Assembly: GCA_051656605.1 (NCBI GenBank)
Contig: JBOGCF010000007.1
Span: 143,677 to 207,676 of the forward strand
Reading direction: 5' to 3'
DNA from: UBA12018 sp051656605
Lineage (GTDB): Bacteria; Bacteroidota; Bacteroidia; Bacteroidales; CAMTPD01
Length of the DNA stretch: 64,000 nucleotides
This document shows, one piece after another, positions 35,927 to 45,020 of the stretch. Each line of letters begins with the position of its first letter. Within the stretch, counting starts at the first letter, position 1. The position numbers and the translations under genes were made by a program. The notes below the pieces were generated by a model. That model was not told where the DNA came from. It was given only the letters and a program-made list of their open reading frames with translations, and ran no database searches.

Positions 35927-38179
35927 ATGAAAAACAAACTTATCATGCTGTGCATGGTACTGCTTGCTAACATGGCAGTATATGCACAAACGCAAAGCTC
36001 GTACGACCTTATTGAGCGTATCACTCCCGGATACTCCGATCAGTTTACAATCGAAATCAATCCTGATAACAATGGAGGCGAGGATTACTTTGAGATTGGC
36101 TCAAAAGACGGCAAAGTACTATTAAAAGGAAACAATCCTGTCTCCGTAGCTACAGCTTTTAATTGGTACTTAAAGTATTACTGCAAGTGTCAGATTTCAT
36201 GGTTTGGCGATCAGCTCTATCTGCCAAAGAAACTAGTACGCCCCACTGCTATCGAGCGAAAGACCATTAACGGGAAATACCGTGTAAACTTCAATTACTG
36301 TACCATTTCGTATACTGCTCCTTGGTGGGATTGGAAACGCTGGGAAAGAGAAATTGACTTTATGGCAATGAACTCGATCAATACTCCCCTGCAAACAATT
36401 GGGCTCGATGCTGTGTGGTATCATACACTTCTCGACATGGGATTTACGGATAATGAAGCACGTAGCTTCCTTGTTACACCGGCGCATCAAGCTTGGCAAT
36501 GGATGCCAAATATAGAGAGCATAGGCGGTGGACTTCCTTTGAGTTGGATTGAGTCGCACAAAGACTTGGCTCGTAAAATTTATGCTCGTCAAGTTGAGTT
36601 GGGAATGCAACCTATTCAACAAGCTTTTACAGGGTATGTACCCAAACTCTTGAAGGATAAATATCCGGATGCAAAGATTGCACAACAACCCGAATGGTAT
36701 GGTTTTGAAGGCGTGTCGCAGTTAGACCCGCTAGATCCATTATTCAAGACTATGGGTGCTAAGTTTATGGAAAACCAAAAGAAGCTCTTTGGTAATTATG
36801 GCATGTATGCGGCCGATCCGTTTCACGAAAGTACTCCGCCCGACAACTCGGATGCATATCTGGAGAAAGTAGGTGCCGTTATATATAATGTTATTAAAGA
36901 GTCGGATCCGAATGCGATGGTGGCCATGCAATCATGGAGTATCCGCAAACCGATCTTAGAGCAATTTCCAAAAGATAGCATCATCGTTTTGTGTCTTAAT
37001 GGCGGCCGAAACGACTTCTGGGGATATAACTTTATTGCCGGCAATTTGCACAACTTTGGCGGGCGCATCAACATGCACGGTGATTTAAATTTGGTAGCTT
37101 CAAATCAATATGTAGATGCTGTGAATAAAACGCCAAATGCAATTGGCTCGGGACTTTTCATGGAGTCTATCGTACAGAACCCGGTTTACTATGCATTGGC
37201 ATATGAAATGCCGCTTTATGAAGGTGCTATTGATTGTAAAGACTGGCTCGATGCCTATACCGAACGTGCATACGGTGCTAAGAGTGAAAATGCACAAAAG
37301 GCTTGGCACATCTTACTCGAAAGTGCTTATGGTAAAGGTACGAATGGTGTTGAGTATAGCTCGGTTATTGCTGCTCGTCCTGCAATCAATGTAAAGAAAT
37401 CGGGGCCCAATGCCGGCTTCAAGATTCCATACGACGAACAAGCTCTTTATAAAGCTCAAGCACTCCTTCTTGCAGATGCGAATAAATTGGGCAAATCAAA
37501 GTTGTATCGCTTCGATATCGTTGATGTGCAACGTCAAATCATGACAAACCTTGCTCAACGGATCAACAAAGCGGCAACAGCTGCATACAAAGCGGGCGAT
37601 CTGAAAACATTTAGGTTACATCGTGACAGGTTCTTAGAACTTCTGCTCGACACGGACAAAATGTTAGTTTCTCGTACAGAATGGAACTTTGATAAATGGG
37701 TGAATGATGCGCGCAGCTGGGGTACAACATCAAAGGAGAAAGACCAATTGGAAGAGGATGCTACTTCATTGGTTACTTTTTGGGGCTTTACAGAAGGGTA
37801 TAATTGTATTCAGTTTGACTATTCGTGGAGAGAATGGGCTGGGTTGATACGTCGTTACTACTACCCTCGCTGGAAAAAGCTTTATGATGTTATGGAGACT
37901 TCATTGGCTAAGGGTGAACCTTACAACGATGATAATGCAAAGCAGAATCACGGCCGCGAAGCTTTCAGAGGTAACGAGTTTTATTCTGACCTTGCCGACT
38001 GGGAGATCGCATTTTCGAAAACTCCGAAAACTGATATCAATCCGAATCCGAAAGGTGACGAGGTCAAACTTGCCAAACAGATGTTTGAGAAGTACAGCAA
38101 AATAAATACGCTTTATTTACAAGACAGCGCTGCAAATTCTGCAATAAGTACAGATGGCAACTTTGAATACAAGAACTAA
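35927..38179 (+). CDS. Alpha-N-acetylglucosaminidase, GH89 (NAGLU-like)
   Basis: Secreted 750-residue enzyme hydrolysing terminal alpha-GlcNAc, as found in heparan sulfate and gastric mucin-type glycans. The start at 35927 gives a clean signal peptide (MKNKLIMLCMVLLANMAVYA). The N-terminal alpha/beta domain, the barrel with YCTISYTAPWWDWKRWEREI, MQPIQQAFTGYVPK and ADPFHE, and the helical C-terminal domain match NAGLU. A -7-like TATATTTG (35878-35885) stands 42 nt before the ATG; the -33 is not obvious. It lies 71 nt after the retropepsin gene. Confidence 0.94.
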   Translation: MKNKLIMLCMVLLANMAVYAQTQSSYDLIERITPGYSDQFTIEINPDNNGGEDYFEIGSKDGKVLLKGNNPVSVATAFNWYLKYYCKCQISWFGDQLYLPKKLVRPTAIERKTINGKYRVNFNYCTISYTAPWWDWKRWEREIDFMAMNSINTPLQTIGLDAVWYHTLLDMGFTDNEARSFLVTPAHQAWQWMPNIESIGGGLPLSWIESHKDLARKIYARQVELGMQPIQQAFTGYVPKLLKDKYPDAKIAQQPEWYGFEGVSQLDPLDPLFKTMGAKFMENQKKLFGNYGMYAADPFHESTPPDNSDAYLEKVGAVIYNVIKESDPNAMVAMQSWSIRKPILEQFPKDSIIVLCLNGGRNDFWGYNFIAGNLHNFGGRINMHGDLNLVASNQYVDAVNKTPNAIGSGLFMESIVQNPVYYALAYEMPLYEGAIDCKDWLDAYTERAYGAKSENAQKAWHILLESAYGKGTNGVEYSSVIAARPAINVKKSGPNAGFKIPYDEQALYKAQALLLADANKLGKSKLYRFDIVDVQRQIMTNLAQRINKAATAAYKAGDLKTFRLHRDRFLELLLDTDKMLVSRTEWNFDKWVNDARSWGTTSKEKDQLEEDATSLVTFWGFTEGYNCIQFDYSWREWAGLIRRYYYPRWKKLYDVMETSLAKGEPYNDDNAKQNHGREAFRGNEFYSDLADWEIAFSKTPKTDINPNPKGDEVKLAKQMFEKYSKINTLYLQDSAANSAISTDGNFEYKN

Positions 38180-38258
38180 GTAACTTCATGGATATAGAAT
38201 ATTATCTGTATCTAATTATAAAGTGATCTCTGCTAAAATAGTAAATCATTAAATTAAG

Positions 38259-38294
38259 AAAGGCTCGATTTCCGTCACCGGAAACCGAGCCTTC
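38259..38294 (-). terminator. Terminator of aspA (possibly also of GH89 gene)
   Basis: AAGGCTCG (38260-38267) pairs with CGAGCCTT (38286-38293), extended inward by TTTCCG/CGGAAA after a bulge. The minus-strand continuation UUUCUUAAUUU is U-rich, so it chiefly serves aspA. It lies between convergent genes. Confidence 0.8.
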
Positions 38295-38337
38295 TAATTC
38301 TCGAATCTATATAATGTCACTCACTCTGCGAGGGAAA

Positions 38338-39771
38338 TTATGCTTTGTAAAATTTACGAGGTTTGATCATGTTTTCTGGTTTCAATACATCATCAAGCTC
38401 TTCTTTACTCATTAGGTTTTCTTCGATAACTAGTTCGTAAACGCCTTTACCTGTTTCAAGTGCTTTTTTAGCAAGACGTGTAGATGTTTCGTATCCTAGG
38501 TATGGGTTCAATGCAGTAACCAAACCGATGCTATGATAAACTAGATCACGACATCTGTCTTCGTTTGCAGTAATACCATCGATACATCTTTTACGAAGTG
38601 TATTCATACCGTTAATCATCATATGGATAGACTCAAACATGCTATATACAATGATTGGTTCCATTACGTTAAGTTCAAGCTGACCAGCTTCGGCAGCGAA
38701 AGTAACTGTAAGGTCATTACCAATTACTTTGAAAGCAATTTGATTCATTACCTCAGGAATAACTGGGTTTACTTTACCCGGCATGATTGAAGATCCAGGT
38801 TGCATTGCAGGCAAATTGATTTCGTTAAGACCTGTACGAGGACCTGAAGACAATAGACGCAAGTCGTTACAAATCTTAGAAAGTTTCACAGCCAAACGTT
38901 TTACTGCTGATGAATACATTACGAATGCACCTGTATCGTTTGTTGCTTCAATCATGTTTGATGCAATCACGATTGGCATACCTGTAACTTCTCTAAGGTG
39001 TTTGATACACAATGGAGAGTAGTCAGGATCAGCATTGATACCTGTACCAATAGCTGTAGCTCCCATATTTACTTCAAGGAACAAGTTTACGTTTTGTTCC
39101 AATCTGTCGATTTCTTCAGAAAGGTTGGCTGCATATGCTTCAAACTCTTGACCAAGTGTCATTGGCACTGCATCTTGCAATTGCGTACGACCCATCTTGA
39201 TCACGTTTGCAAACTCTTCACCTTTTGCTCTAAATGAAGCAATTAGTTGTTTCAATGATGCAACTAGCTTCTTATTGCTCAACAAAAGTGCTAGTTTTAC
39301 AGCCGTTGGATATGCATCGTTTGTTGATTGCGACATGTTTACATCGTTGTTTGGGTGGCAATATTTGTAATCGCCAAAAGGATGACCCATAATTTCCAAT
39401 GCTCTGTTTGCAATAACTTCGTTTGCATTCATGTTTGTAGAAGTACCTGCTCCACCTTGTACCATGTCTACTACAAACTGTTTATCTAGTTTTCCTGCTT
39501 TTACATCTTTACATGCTTCAACGATAGCTTTGGTTTTTTCATCACTAAGCATACCAAGATCATGATTGGCAAGTGCAGCAGCTTCTTTTACCATTGCAAA
39601 GCCTTCTATAAGTTCTCTGAATGAACTTAAACGAACGTGACTGATGTCGAAGTTTTCAACACCGCGCATTGTTTGTACTCCAAAGTAGTATTCTACAGGA
39701 ATTTCTTTATCACCCAATAAGTCATGTTCGGTTCTTGTTTTGCCCGAAAGTTTGATGTTTAGATTATTCAT
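38338..39771 (-). CDS. aspA: Aspartate ammonia-lyase
   Basis: Converts L-aspartate to fumarate and ammonia, feeding the fumarate-succinate branch. The 477-residue protein of the fumarase/aspartase superfamily has the signature GSSIMPGKVNP (326-336, with the mobile-loop catalytic Ser about S327-S328), GAGTSTNMNANEV, SQSTNDAYPTA and GRTQLQDAVPMTLGQEF. Aspartase is preferred over class II fumarase from overall likeness to AspA and the GAGTSTNMN context. Transcribed alone. Confidence 0.92.
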   Translation of the reverse strand: MNNLNIKLSGKTRTEHDLLGDKEIPVEYYFGVQTMRGVENFDISHVRLSSFRELIEGFAMVKEAAALANHDLGMLSDEKTKAIVEACKDVKAGKLDKQFVVDMVQGGAGTSTNMNANEVIANRALEIMGHPFGDYKYCHPNNDVNMSQSTNDAYPTAVKLALLLSNKKLVASLKQLIASFRAKGEEFANVIKMGRTQLQDAVPMTLGQEFEAYAANLSEEIDRLEQNVNLFLEVNMGATAIGTGINADPDYSPLCIKHLREVTGMPIVIASNMIEATNDTGAFVMYSSAVKRLAVKLSKICNDLRLLSSGPRTGLNEINLPAMQPGSSIMPGKVNPVIPEVMNQIAFKVIGNDLTVTFAAEAGQLELNVMEPIIVYSMFESIHMMINGMNTLRKRCIDGITANEDRCRDLVYHSIGLVTALNPYLGYETSTRLAKKALETGKGVYELVIEENLMSKEELDDVLKPENMIKPRKFYKA

Positions 39772-40355
39772 AACAATGTATTTTTAAAATCTATGAATTT
39801 TTATTTTGTATCATGTCGTCACTATATGTGAGTGCATGTTTTTGCTTTATCGTTTTTACTCAAACAAGCAAACAACAGTCATTGTTTATTCTATTAAATA
39901 AAAGCAACAACCATTTGACACAAGCATTTTGATATCGCTTAAGACAGTGCCAAAGTTATATAAATTGATAAAAGATAAAATCCCCAAATAACAAGGGAGC
40001 ATCGGTGATGAAGCAGATTGTGTATAATTAAACCTTCAGGATGTTGGATTAACAAGTTTTCAAAATGACATGTGACTAAAAGAATCGAAGATCTTATTTA
40101 CTTCTTGAGACGTATATGTTACAAAACACATAGCAGAAGGGAAATGGTTTTTTTATTTTAAATATCAAAACGACAAAATTGTATTTTAAATGTGAAGCGT
40201 TGAATGTTTCGTTTTTGATTTGTTTTTTTAACAATAGAAGCTCCATCAAACTGTTATTTTGACGTTCAAAACAACAAACAAAGCTATAAAAACACAATAA
40301 TCACACCTTAATTTGGGCACAACACGAACAAATCCTATACATTTTGTCAATAAAT
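39772..40355. other. AT-rich intergenic region, no gene seen
   Basis: 584 nt between two minus-strand genes. A 67-codon minus frame at 40094-40297 is Phe/Lys-rich and without support. A -7-like TAACTTTG on the minus strand (39951-39958) could belong to an aspA promoter, but the nearest TTTG upstream is 26 nt away, outside the usual spacing. No hairpin terminator was found for rlpA. Confidence 0.5.
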
Positions 40356-40868
40356 TCACCTCATATATTTTCGTGGTTTATGCTTAGCATAGTAAATAGA
40401 AGGGTTTACTTTTAGAGGTGTTATCTGAGGTAAACTAGGAATGTTTATTTGAAAAGGCGATGGCTGTAAAAGGTCTAGAAAAAAATAATTGATCGGTCCG
40501 GGAACTTCCTCTACAAGTACAGTAGTGATTCCTTTTCGAATAAAATTAAGCGATTTTGCTGCTGCATAGGATAAGTCGATCACGCGTTTACTTCGCTTAG
40601 ACGGACCGCGATCGGTAATCTCTACTACAACTTGCTTATTGTTTGATAAATTTGTAACTCTTACAAATGACCCGAACGGCAAAGTGGGGTGTGCCGCACA
40701 GAAATCACTAGCACTATGTGTTTGTCCGCTCGCAGTTTTCCTTCCATGAAACTTTTTCGAATAATAAGAAGCAAGACCTATCTTATATTTATCATCCTGA
40801 GCCTTTGCTTTATGTATCCCCAAAGTAGAAATCAGAAATCCTAATACTAAACAGAACTTGCTTCTCAT
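40356..40868 (-). CDS. rlpA: RlpA-like septal ring lytic transglycosylase
   Basis: A secreted 170-residue protein (signal peptide about 1-23) with one double-psi beta-barrel domain (about 30-120): GLASYYSKKFHGRKTASG, LPFGSFVRVTNL and the DRGP motif in VEITDRGPSKRSKRVIDLS. It lacks the SPOR domain of E. coli RlpA and no lipobox is clear. Such enzymes cut denuded glycan strands. It lies 30 nt after the cytochrome gene, perhaps co-transcribed. Confidence 0.9.
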   Translation of the reverse strand: MRSKFCLVLGFLISTLGIHKAKAQDDKYKIGLASYYSKKFHGRKTASGQTHSASDFCAAHPTLPFGSFVRVTNLSNNKQVVVEITDRGPSKRSKRVIDLSYAAAKSLNFIRKGITTVLVEEVPGPINYFFLDLLQPSPFQINIPSLPQITPLKVNPSIYYAKHKPRKYMR

Positions 40869-40898
40869 ATCAATAAGTTTAATGTTTTACTTCCTATA

Positions 40899-42281
40899 TT
40901 ATATAGTTGAGTCTTCTAGAGATTTGCCATTTAACTCACCGGTTAGCGAATTGAGATAAAGTACAATCTTATCTACTTCCGTTGCATCTAATGTTTTTCC
41001 GGTTTGATAAATAGCCATTGCTTCAACGGCCTCTTTTAGCGTCTGTTTACTTCCATCATGGAAATAAGGCGCCGTAAGTGCAACATTGCGCAATGTCGGA
41101 GTCTTGAACTTATGCATGTCACTTTCGTTTTTAGTAACACTGAAGCGTCCATGATCTCCATCTGTAATATCTGTACCTCTGTCTGCAAAGTAATCGGCAG
41201 TGATTCCCATTGCTTCAAAGCTCTGTCCACCCATATTTATACCTGTATGACATGAGGCACATTTGTTTTCTTTGAACAACTCGTATCCTTCAACCTCATG
41301 TGCGCTAAGTGCGTTTTTATCACCTTTGAGGTATTTATCGAAACGAGAATTCGGTGTTATAAGTGTTTTCTCAAACTCTGCAATTGCATCTGTAATTGTA
41401 TTTTCAGAAAGTCCTTCCGGATAAACTGCCTCAAATTCAGATTTGAATGCTGCATCTGCTGAAAGTTTTGCCACGATTTGATCAAAGTTTTCAGATGCCA
41501 TTTCAATCGGGTTCAAAGGAGGTCCACCTGCTTGAGCTTGTAAATCGGCCGCTCTTCCATCCCAAAACTGCACAAAGTTAAGTGCCGCATTGTAAACGGT
41601 TGGTGCATTTACTCCTCCGAACTGACCGTTTACGCCTTCAGAGAACTGCTTGCGGTCTACCCCTCCCATTCCAAGATCATGACATGATGCACAAGAGATT
41701 GAATTATCTACAGACAAACGAGTATCATGATACAATTTAAAACCTAACTGAGCTTTTTCATCGTTGTATGCAATTGCATCTGGCAAAGGACGAATGGGCT
41801 CGTTCATAAATTCAGCAGCAATGTTTGACTGAGCGTATAGTTTGTTTCTATTTTCTCTAGCCCAATCAATAATTAAAGCTTTTTCATCGTTCGACAACGA
41901 ACTTCCCCAGTGCACCATTTTATACTTTGCCGGAGGCATAGTGCCACCTAGCATTGCAAACTCGATTTTAGACAAGTCTACTTCAGAAACAGCTCCACCA
42001 GACTTAAGCTGATCTACAACTTGTTGCAAATCTACAAAACGTTTTCCATTTTTCACATCTTTTCTTACTTGATCTCCAATGACAGGAAAAGAAGCATAAA
42101 ATGGTAATACAGCTTCTTCTGAGTGACAAACCAAACACCCTTTGTCTTCCATTAGTTGCGCTGTAAGCTGCGCTTTGTCTTGCTGCTGCTCTGTTTTGGT
42201 TTTACAGCTTTGCATAGAAACTGTTCCTGCAAGCAACGCTAAGCAAGACAACGAATAAATAAAACTACTCTTACTTTTCAT
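40899..42281 (-). CDS. Cytochrome c peroxidase family protein with three haem motifs
   Basis: A periplasmic 460-residue c-type cytochrome. Three CxxCH sites are present: C49LVCH, C196ASCH and C340ASCH. The last two lie in a di-haem cytochrome c peroxidase/MauG-type domain (about 165-450: GGVNAPTVYNAALN, FWDGRA, FKTPTLRNVALTAPYFHDGS). The first is in an N-terminal extension containing GGTMPPAKYKMVHWG. The leader ends in a possible lipobox (SMQSC, C26). Role in H2O2 detoxification is likely. A -7-like TATATTTG (42305-42312, minus) precedes it. Confidence 0.9.
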   Translation of the reverse strand: MKSKSSFIYSLSCLALLAGTVSMQSCKTKTEQQQDKAQLTAQLMEDKGCLVCHSEEAVLPFYASFPVIGDQVRKDVKNGKRFVDLQQVVDQLKSGGAVSEVDLSKIEFAMLGGTMPPAKYKMVHWGSSLSNDEKALIIDWARENRNKLYAQSNIAAEFMNEPIRPLPDAIAYNDEKAQLGFKLYHDTRLSVDNSISCASCHDLGMGGVDRKQFSEGVNGQFGGVNAPTVYNAALNFVQFWDGRAADLQAQAGGPPLNPIEMASENFDQIVAKLSADAAFKSEFEAVYPEGLSENTITDAIAEFEKTLITPNSRFDKYLKGDKNALSAHEVEGYELFKENKCASCHTGINMGGQSFEAMGITADYFADRGTDITDGDHGRFSVTKNESDMHKFKTPTLRNVALTAPYFHDGSKQTLKEAVEAMAIYQTGKTLDATEVDKIVLYLNSLTGELNGKSLEDSTI

Positions 42282-42329
42282 TTGAACCCGATTTATATTG
42301 AATACAAATATAGAAAAGTTTTCATTATT

Positions 42330-42812
42330 CTAGAATTCTTTCTTTAATCTTTCCAATATTTCATAAACACCGGGACAAGTATAGGAGTTCTTAATAGTCA
42401 GATTTGCAATTTGTATAAACTTTTTGCGGTCTGTATGCGGATATTCTCTACACGCTTTAGGCCTATCACTATAAATAGAACAATAGTTATCTGACATCAA
42501 AAAAGGACATGGCATCGACTTAAATACATAATCTCCATCCTCGTCGATGCGAAGATACATAGCAACTATTTCATGAGGTTTCTTACGTAGTGCTCCTGCT
42601 ATTTTATCGATATCTCTATCTGTAATACGTGGACCTAAAGATTTGCAACAATTAGCACATTCAAGGCAATCTACTTCATCAAAGACTTCTTCATGAAGTG
42701 CATGAATGGTGTCATCTAGCTCTCGAAGTTGATTCTTTTTTAAACACTTGAAAAATGCCTTATTTGAAGGTTCTGCTTTTTTAGCAAGCTCTTTTAATTG
42801 TTGTATATCCAT
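42330..42812 (-). CDS. YkgJ-family cysteine cluster protein
   Basis: A 160-residue cytoplasmic protein with the Fe/Zn-cluster Cys pattern of the YkgJ (CxxCxxCC) family: CLECANCC near residue 50, then CPFLMSDNYCSIYSDRP-KACREYP and a late TCPG. It probably binds a metal cluster; function in the family is unestablished. A well-formed promoter lies just upstream. It is followed 48 nt later by the haem-protein gene on the same strand, so co-transcription is possible. Confidence 0.85.
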   Translation of the reverse strand: MDIQQLKELAKKAEPSNKAFFKCLKKNQLRELDDTIHALHEEVFDEVDCLECANCCKSLGPRITDRDIDKIAGALRKKPHEIVAMYLRIDEDGDYVFKSMPCPFLMSDNYCSIYSDRPKACREYPHTDRKKFIQIANLTIKNSYTCPGVYEILERLKKEF

Positions 42813-42834
42813 ATATTAATTATAATTTGCGATA

Positions 42835-42865
42835 CAAAGGTATTGATATTATTTTTGTCTTCAAA
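42835..42865 (-). promoter_or_regulatory. Bacteroidota-type promoter of the ykgJ-like gene
   Basis: On the minus strand TTTG (42862-42865), a 19-nt spacer and TACCTTTG (42835-42842) match the consensus fully. Initiation near 42828 leaves a leader of about 16 nt. Confidence 0.8.
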
Positions 42866-43191
42866 CAGTACAAAATAGATGGATTTCTCGATATTTCATT
42901 AATATAATTTTAAAAGAGAACAATCTTTTTTACATTCTCAAAAAGACGATACAATGCAGATATTTTTTTAGCAATCAGAATATTAAGACCTAACAAAGCT
43001 AATACAACATCTTAAAAAGCAAATTGTTGCTGACTAAAATAATATAATCGATAAAATTTAAGCGGAAAAAGTGTTTAATTCGCAATCATTTCTTCATTTT
43101 TGAGGCATTGAAAAAACTCAAATTCTGAAGAAATTACCGCAAAAAAGCAAGAAACAAATTAATTATATAAGAATAACTTAACCAACTAGAG
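42866..43191. other. AT-rich divergent intergenic region, nothing further seen
   Basis: Lies between the ykgJ promoter and the divergent ROK kinase gene. I see no gene, no hairpin and no full promoter close to the ROK start. Confidence 0.5.
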
Positions 43192-44286
43192 ATGTATAAT
43201 TACGATAAGCGAATCGTCATGACGTTGGATGCCGGTGGTACGAATTTTGTATTTTCCGCTATTCAAGGCAATGAGGAGATAGTAAAGCCTATCAACTATC
43301 CTTCTAATGCCGCTAATTTGGATAAATGCCTTCAAACATTGGTTGACGGTTTCGAAGCTGTAATGACACAGCTTTCAGAAAAGCCTGTAGCAATAAGCTT
43401 TGCTTTTCCTGGACCGGCGGATTATCCAAACGGTATTATTGGTGACCTTACCAATTTCCCTTCTTTTAGAGGAGGTATTGCTCTTGGTCCGTTTTTGAAG
43501 GAAAAATTCGATATGCCGGTTTATATCAATAATGATGGAGACTTGTACGCATACGGAGAAGCGTTGGCAGGTGTACTTCCAGAGCTGAATAAAAAGCTGG
43601 AAGATGCTGGTAGCCCAAAACGATATAAAAACCTTATCGGTATTACATTTGGAACAGGTTTCGGTGCTGGTATTGCAGTCGATGGAAAACTTCATATGGG
43701 AGATAATGCTGCCGGTGGAGAGATCTGGTGTTTCAGAAACAAAAAGTTTAGTAGCTGTATTGCTGAAGAAAGTGTTAGTATTAGAGCTGTAAAACGTGTA
43801 TATGCTGAACGCTCGGGAGATAATTCAGATTTAACTCCAAAAGATATCTTTGACATCGCAGAAGGCACTCGTGAAGGAAACAAAGATGCTGCGATCGGAG
43901 CATTTGAAGAGCTAGGTGAAATAGCTGGTGATGCAATCGCGCAAGCGGTAACACTTATTGATGGTATTGTAGCTATCGGAGGTGGACTAGTTGGTGCTGG
44001 TAAATACATTGTTCCGGCATTGGTAAGAGAGTTGAACAGCTCTATTTCTTTGCTAAATGGTAATACATTTACTCGTTTGCCGATGAAAGCTTTCAATCTT
44101 GACAGTGATGCAGAATTTGATGCTTTCAAAGATGGTTGTGTCAAAATGGTAAACATTCCGGGCACAGACAAACAAGTAGAATATCATGCAGAAAAACGCT
44201 TTGGCGTAGCAACAACAAAGTTGGGCGCAAGCAAAGCAATCGCACTAGGAGCTTACGCATATGCTCTTAGTCAGTTGGGTGAGTAA
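43192..44286 (+). CDS. ROK-family sugar kinase
   Basis: A 364-residue cytoplasmic ROK kinase, probably phosphorylating glucose, fructose, mannose or an N-acetylhexosamine. Seen: phosphate-1 loop LDAGGTNFVFSA (12-23), AFPGPADYPNGIIG, the catalytic Asp in INNDGDLYAYGE, phosphate-2 ITFGTGFGAGIAVDG and the adenosine motif GGGLVGAGK. The ROK zinc motif CxCGxxGCxE is not intact: the region reads GGEIWCFRNKKFSSCIAEES, with the usual His after GE replaced by Trp. Substrate therefore uncertain. Confidence 0.85.
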   Translation: MYNYDKRIVMTLDAGGTNFVFSAIQGNEEIVKPINYPSNAANLDKCLQTLVDGFEAVMTQLSEKPVAISFAFPGPADYPNGIIGDLTNFPSFRGGIALGPFLKEKFDMPVYINNDGDLYAYGEALAGVLPELNKKLEDAGSPKRYKNLIGITFGTGFGAGIAVDGKLHMGDNAAGGEIWCFRNKKFSSCIAEESVSIRAVKRVYAERSGDNSDLTPKDIFDIAEGTREGNKDAAIGAFEELGEIAGDAIAQAVTLIDGIVAIGGGLVGAGKYIVPALVRELNSSISLLNGNTFTRLPMKAFNLDSDAEFDAFKDGCVKMVNIPGTDKQVEYHAEKRFGVATTKLGASKAIALGAYAYALSQLGE

Positions 44287-44304
44287 TAATAAGAATATAC
44301 TTCA

Positions 44305-44334
44305 TGGTGTCGCAAAACGATCTTTGCGACACCA
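44305..44334. terminator. Stem-loop between convergent ROK kinase and lipB
   Basis: A perfect 12-bp stem TGGTGTCGCAAA (44305-44316) with TTTGCGACACCA (44323-44334), 6-nt loop, at the junction of two convergent genes. No U tract on either side, so termination strength is uncertain. It nearly abuts the lipB stop codon. Confidence 0.65.
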
Positions 44335-44336
44335 AC

Positions 44337-45020
44337 TCATCCGACGGGGAAAAACAGATTCTCAATACATTCTTTCAATCTAGACTTTGCTTCTTCCATC
44401 GAAACTTCACTCCCTATTTCTTTTGCAAGAGATGTCACGCCTTTATCTATAAAACCACAGGGATTAATTAATCCGAACATCTCCAAATCAGTATTGATAT
44501 TAAGCCCTATACCATGCATAGTTACAAAACGACTACTTCTAATTCCAATCGCACAGATCTTTCGTTGTTTTCCTGGAAAGTCTTTATCAATCCAAACGCC
44601 TGTTGCTCCATCCATTCGCTCTCCATTTATACCATATTTTTTCAAAAACCTAATAACAACCTCTTCTAGTTGATGAACAAACTGCTTAAGGCCTAAATGA
44701 TGTTTTTCTAGATCGAAAATAAAATATGCCGTAATCTGTCCTGGCCCATGATATGTAACATCACCACCTCTGTCTATATGGAAGTACTCAAGTCCCAAAG
44801 CTTCTAATCGATCTGCAGAAAGAAGCATATTATTCTCTTTTCCACTTTTCCCAATTGTAAAAACAGGATTATGCTCACAAAATAAAAGATACTCATCTCC
44901 TTGTATACCTTCTAATTTCTGATTTATCAATTTATTAAAATATTCTTTCTGCAAGTTATATGCTTCTTGGTAGTTTATTCGTCCAAGATCGAGGCTAGAA
45001 ATAGTTGATATTTTTTCCAT
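44337..45020 (-). CDS. lipB: Octanoyl-[ACP]:protein octanoyltransferase
   Basis: Transfers octanoyl from ACP to lipoyl domains, the first step of lipoate synthesis. The 227-residue protein has the LipB signature RGGDVTYHGPGQ (84-95), the catalytic lysine K154 in RKICAIGIR, MHGIGLNIN and the catalytic cysteine C188 in NPCGFIDKGVTSL. The start overlaps the mtgA coding end by 46 nt; no later Met is possible without losing conserved sequence. No lipA is adjacent. Confidence 0.95.
   Translation of the reverse strand: MEKISTISSLDLGRINYQEAYNLQKEYFNKLINQKLEGIQGDEYLLFCEHNPVFTIGKSGKENNMLLSADRLEALGLEYFHIDRGGDVTYHGPGQITAYFIFDLEKHHLGLKQFVHQLEEVVIRFLKKYGINGERMDGATGVWIDKDFPGKQRKICAIGIRSSRFVTMHGIGLNINTDLEMFGLINPCGFIDKGVTSLAKEIGSEVSMEEAKSRLKECIENLFFPVG

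Noticed and set aside
40094..40297. 67-codon minus frame between aspA and rlpA
   Set aside because: Phe/Lys-rich translation of AT-rich sequence, no upstream signal, no family resemblance.
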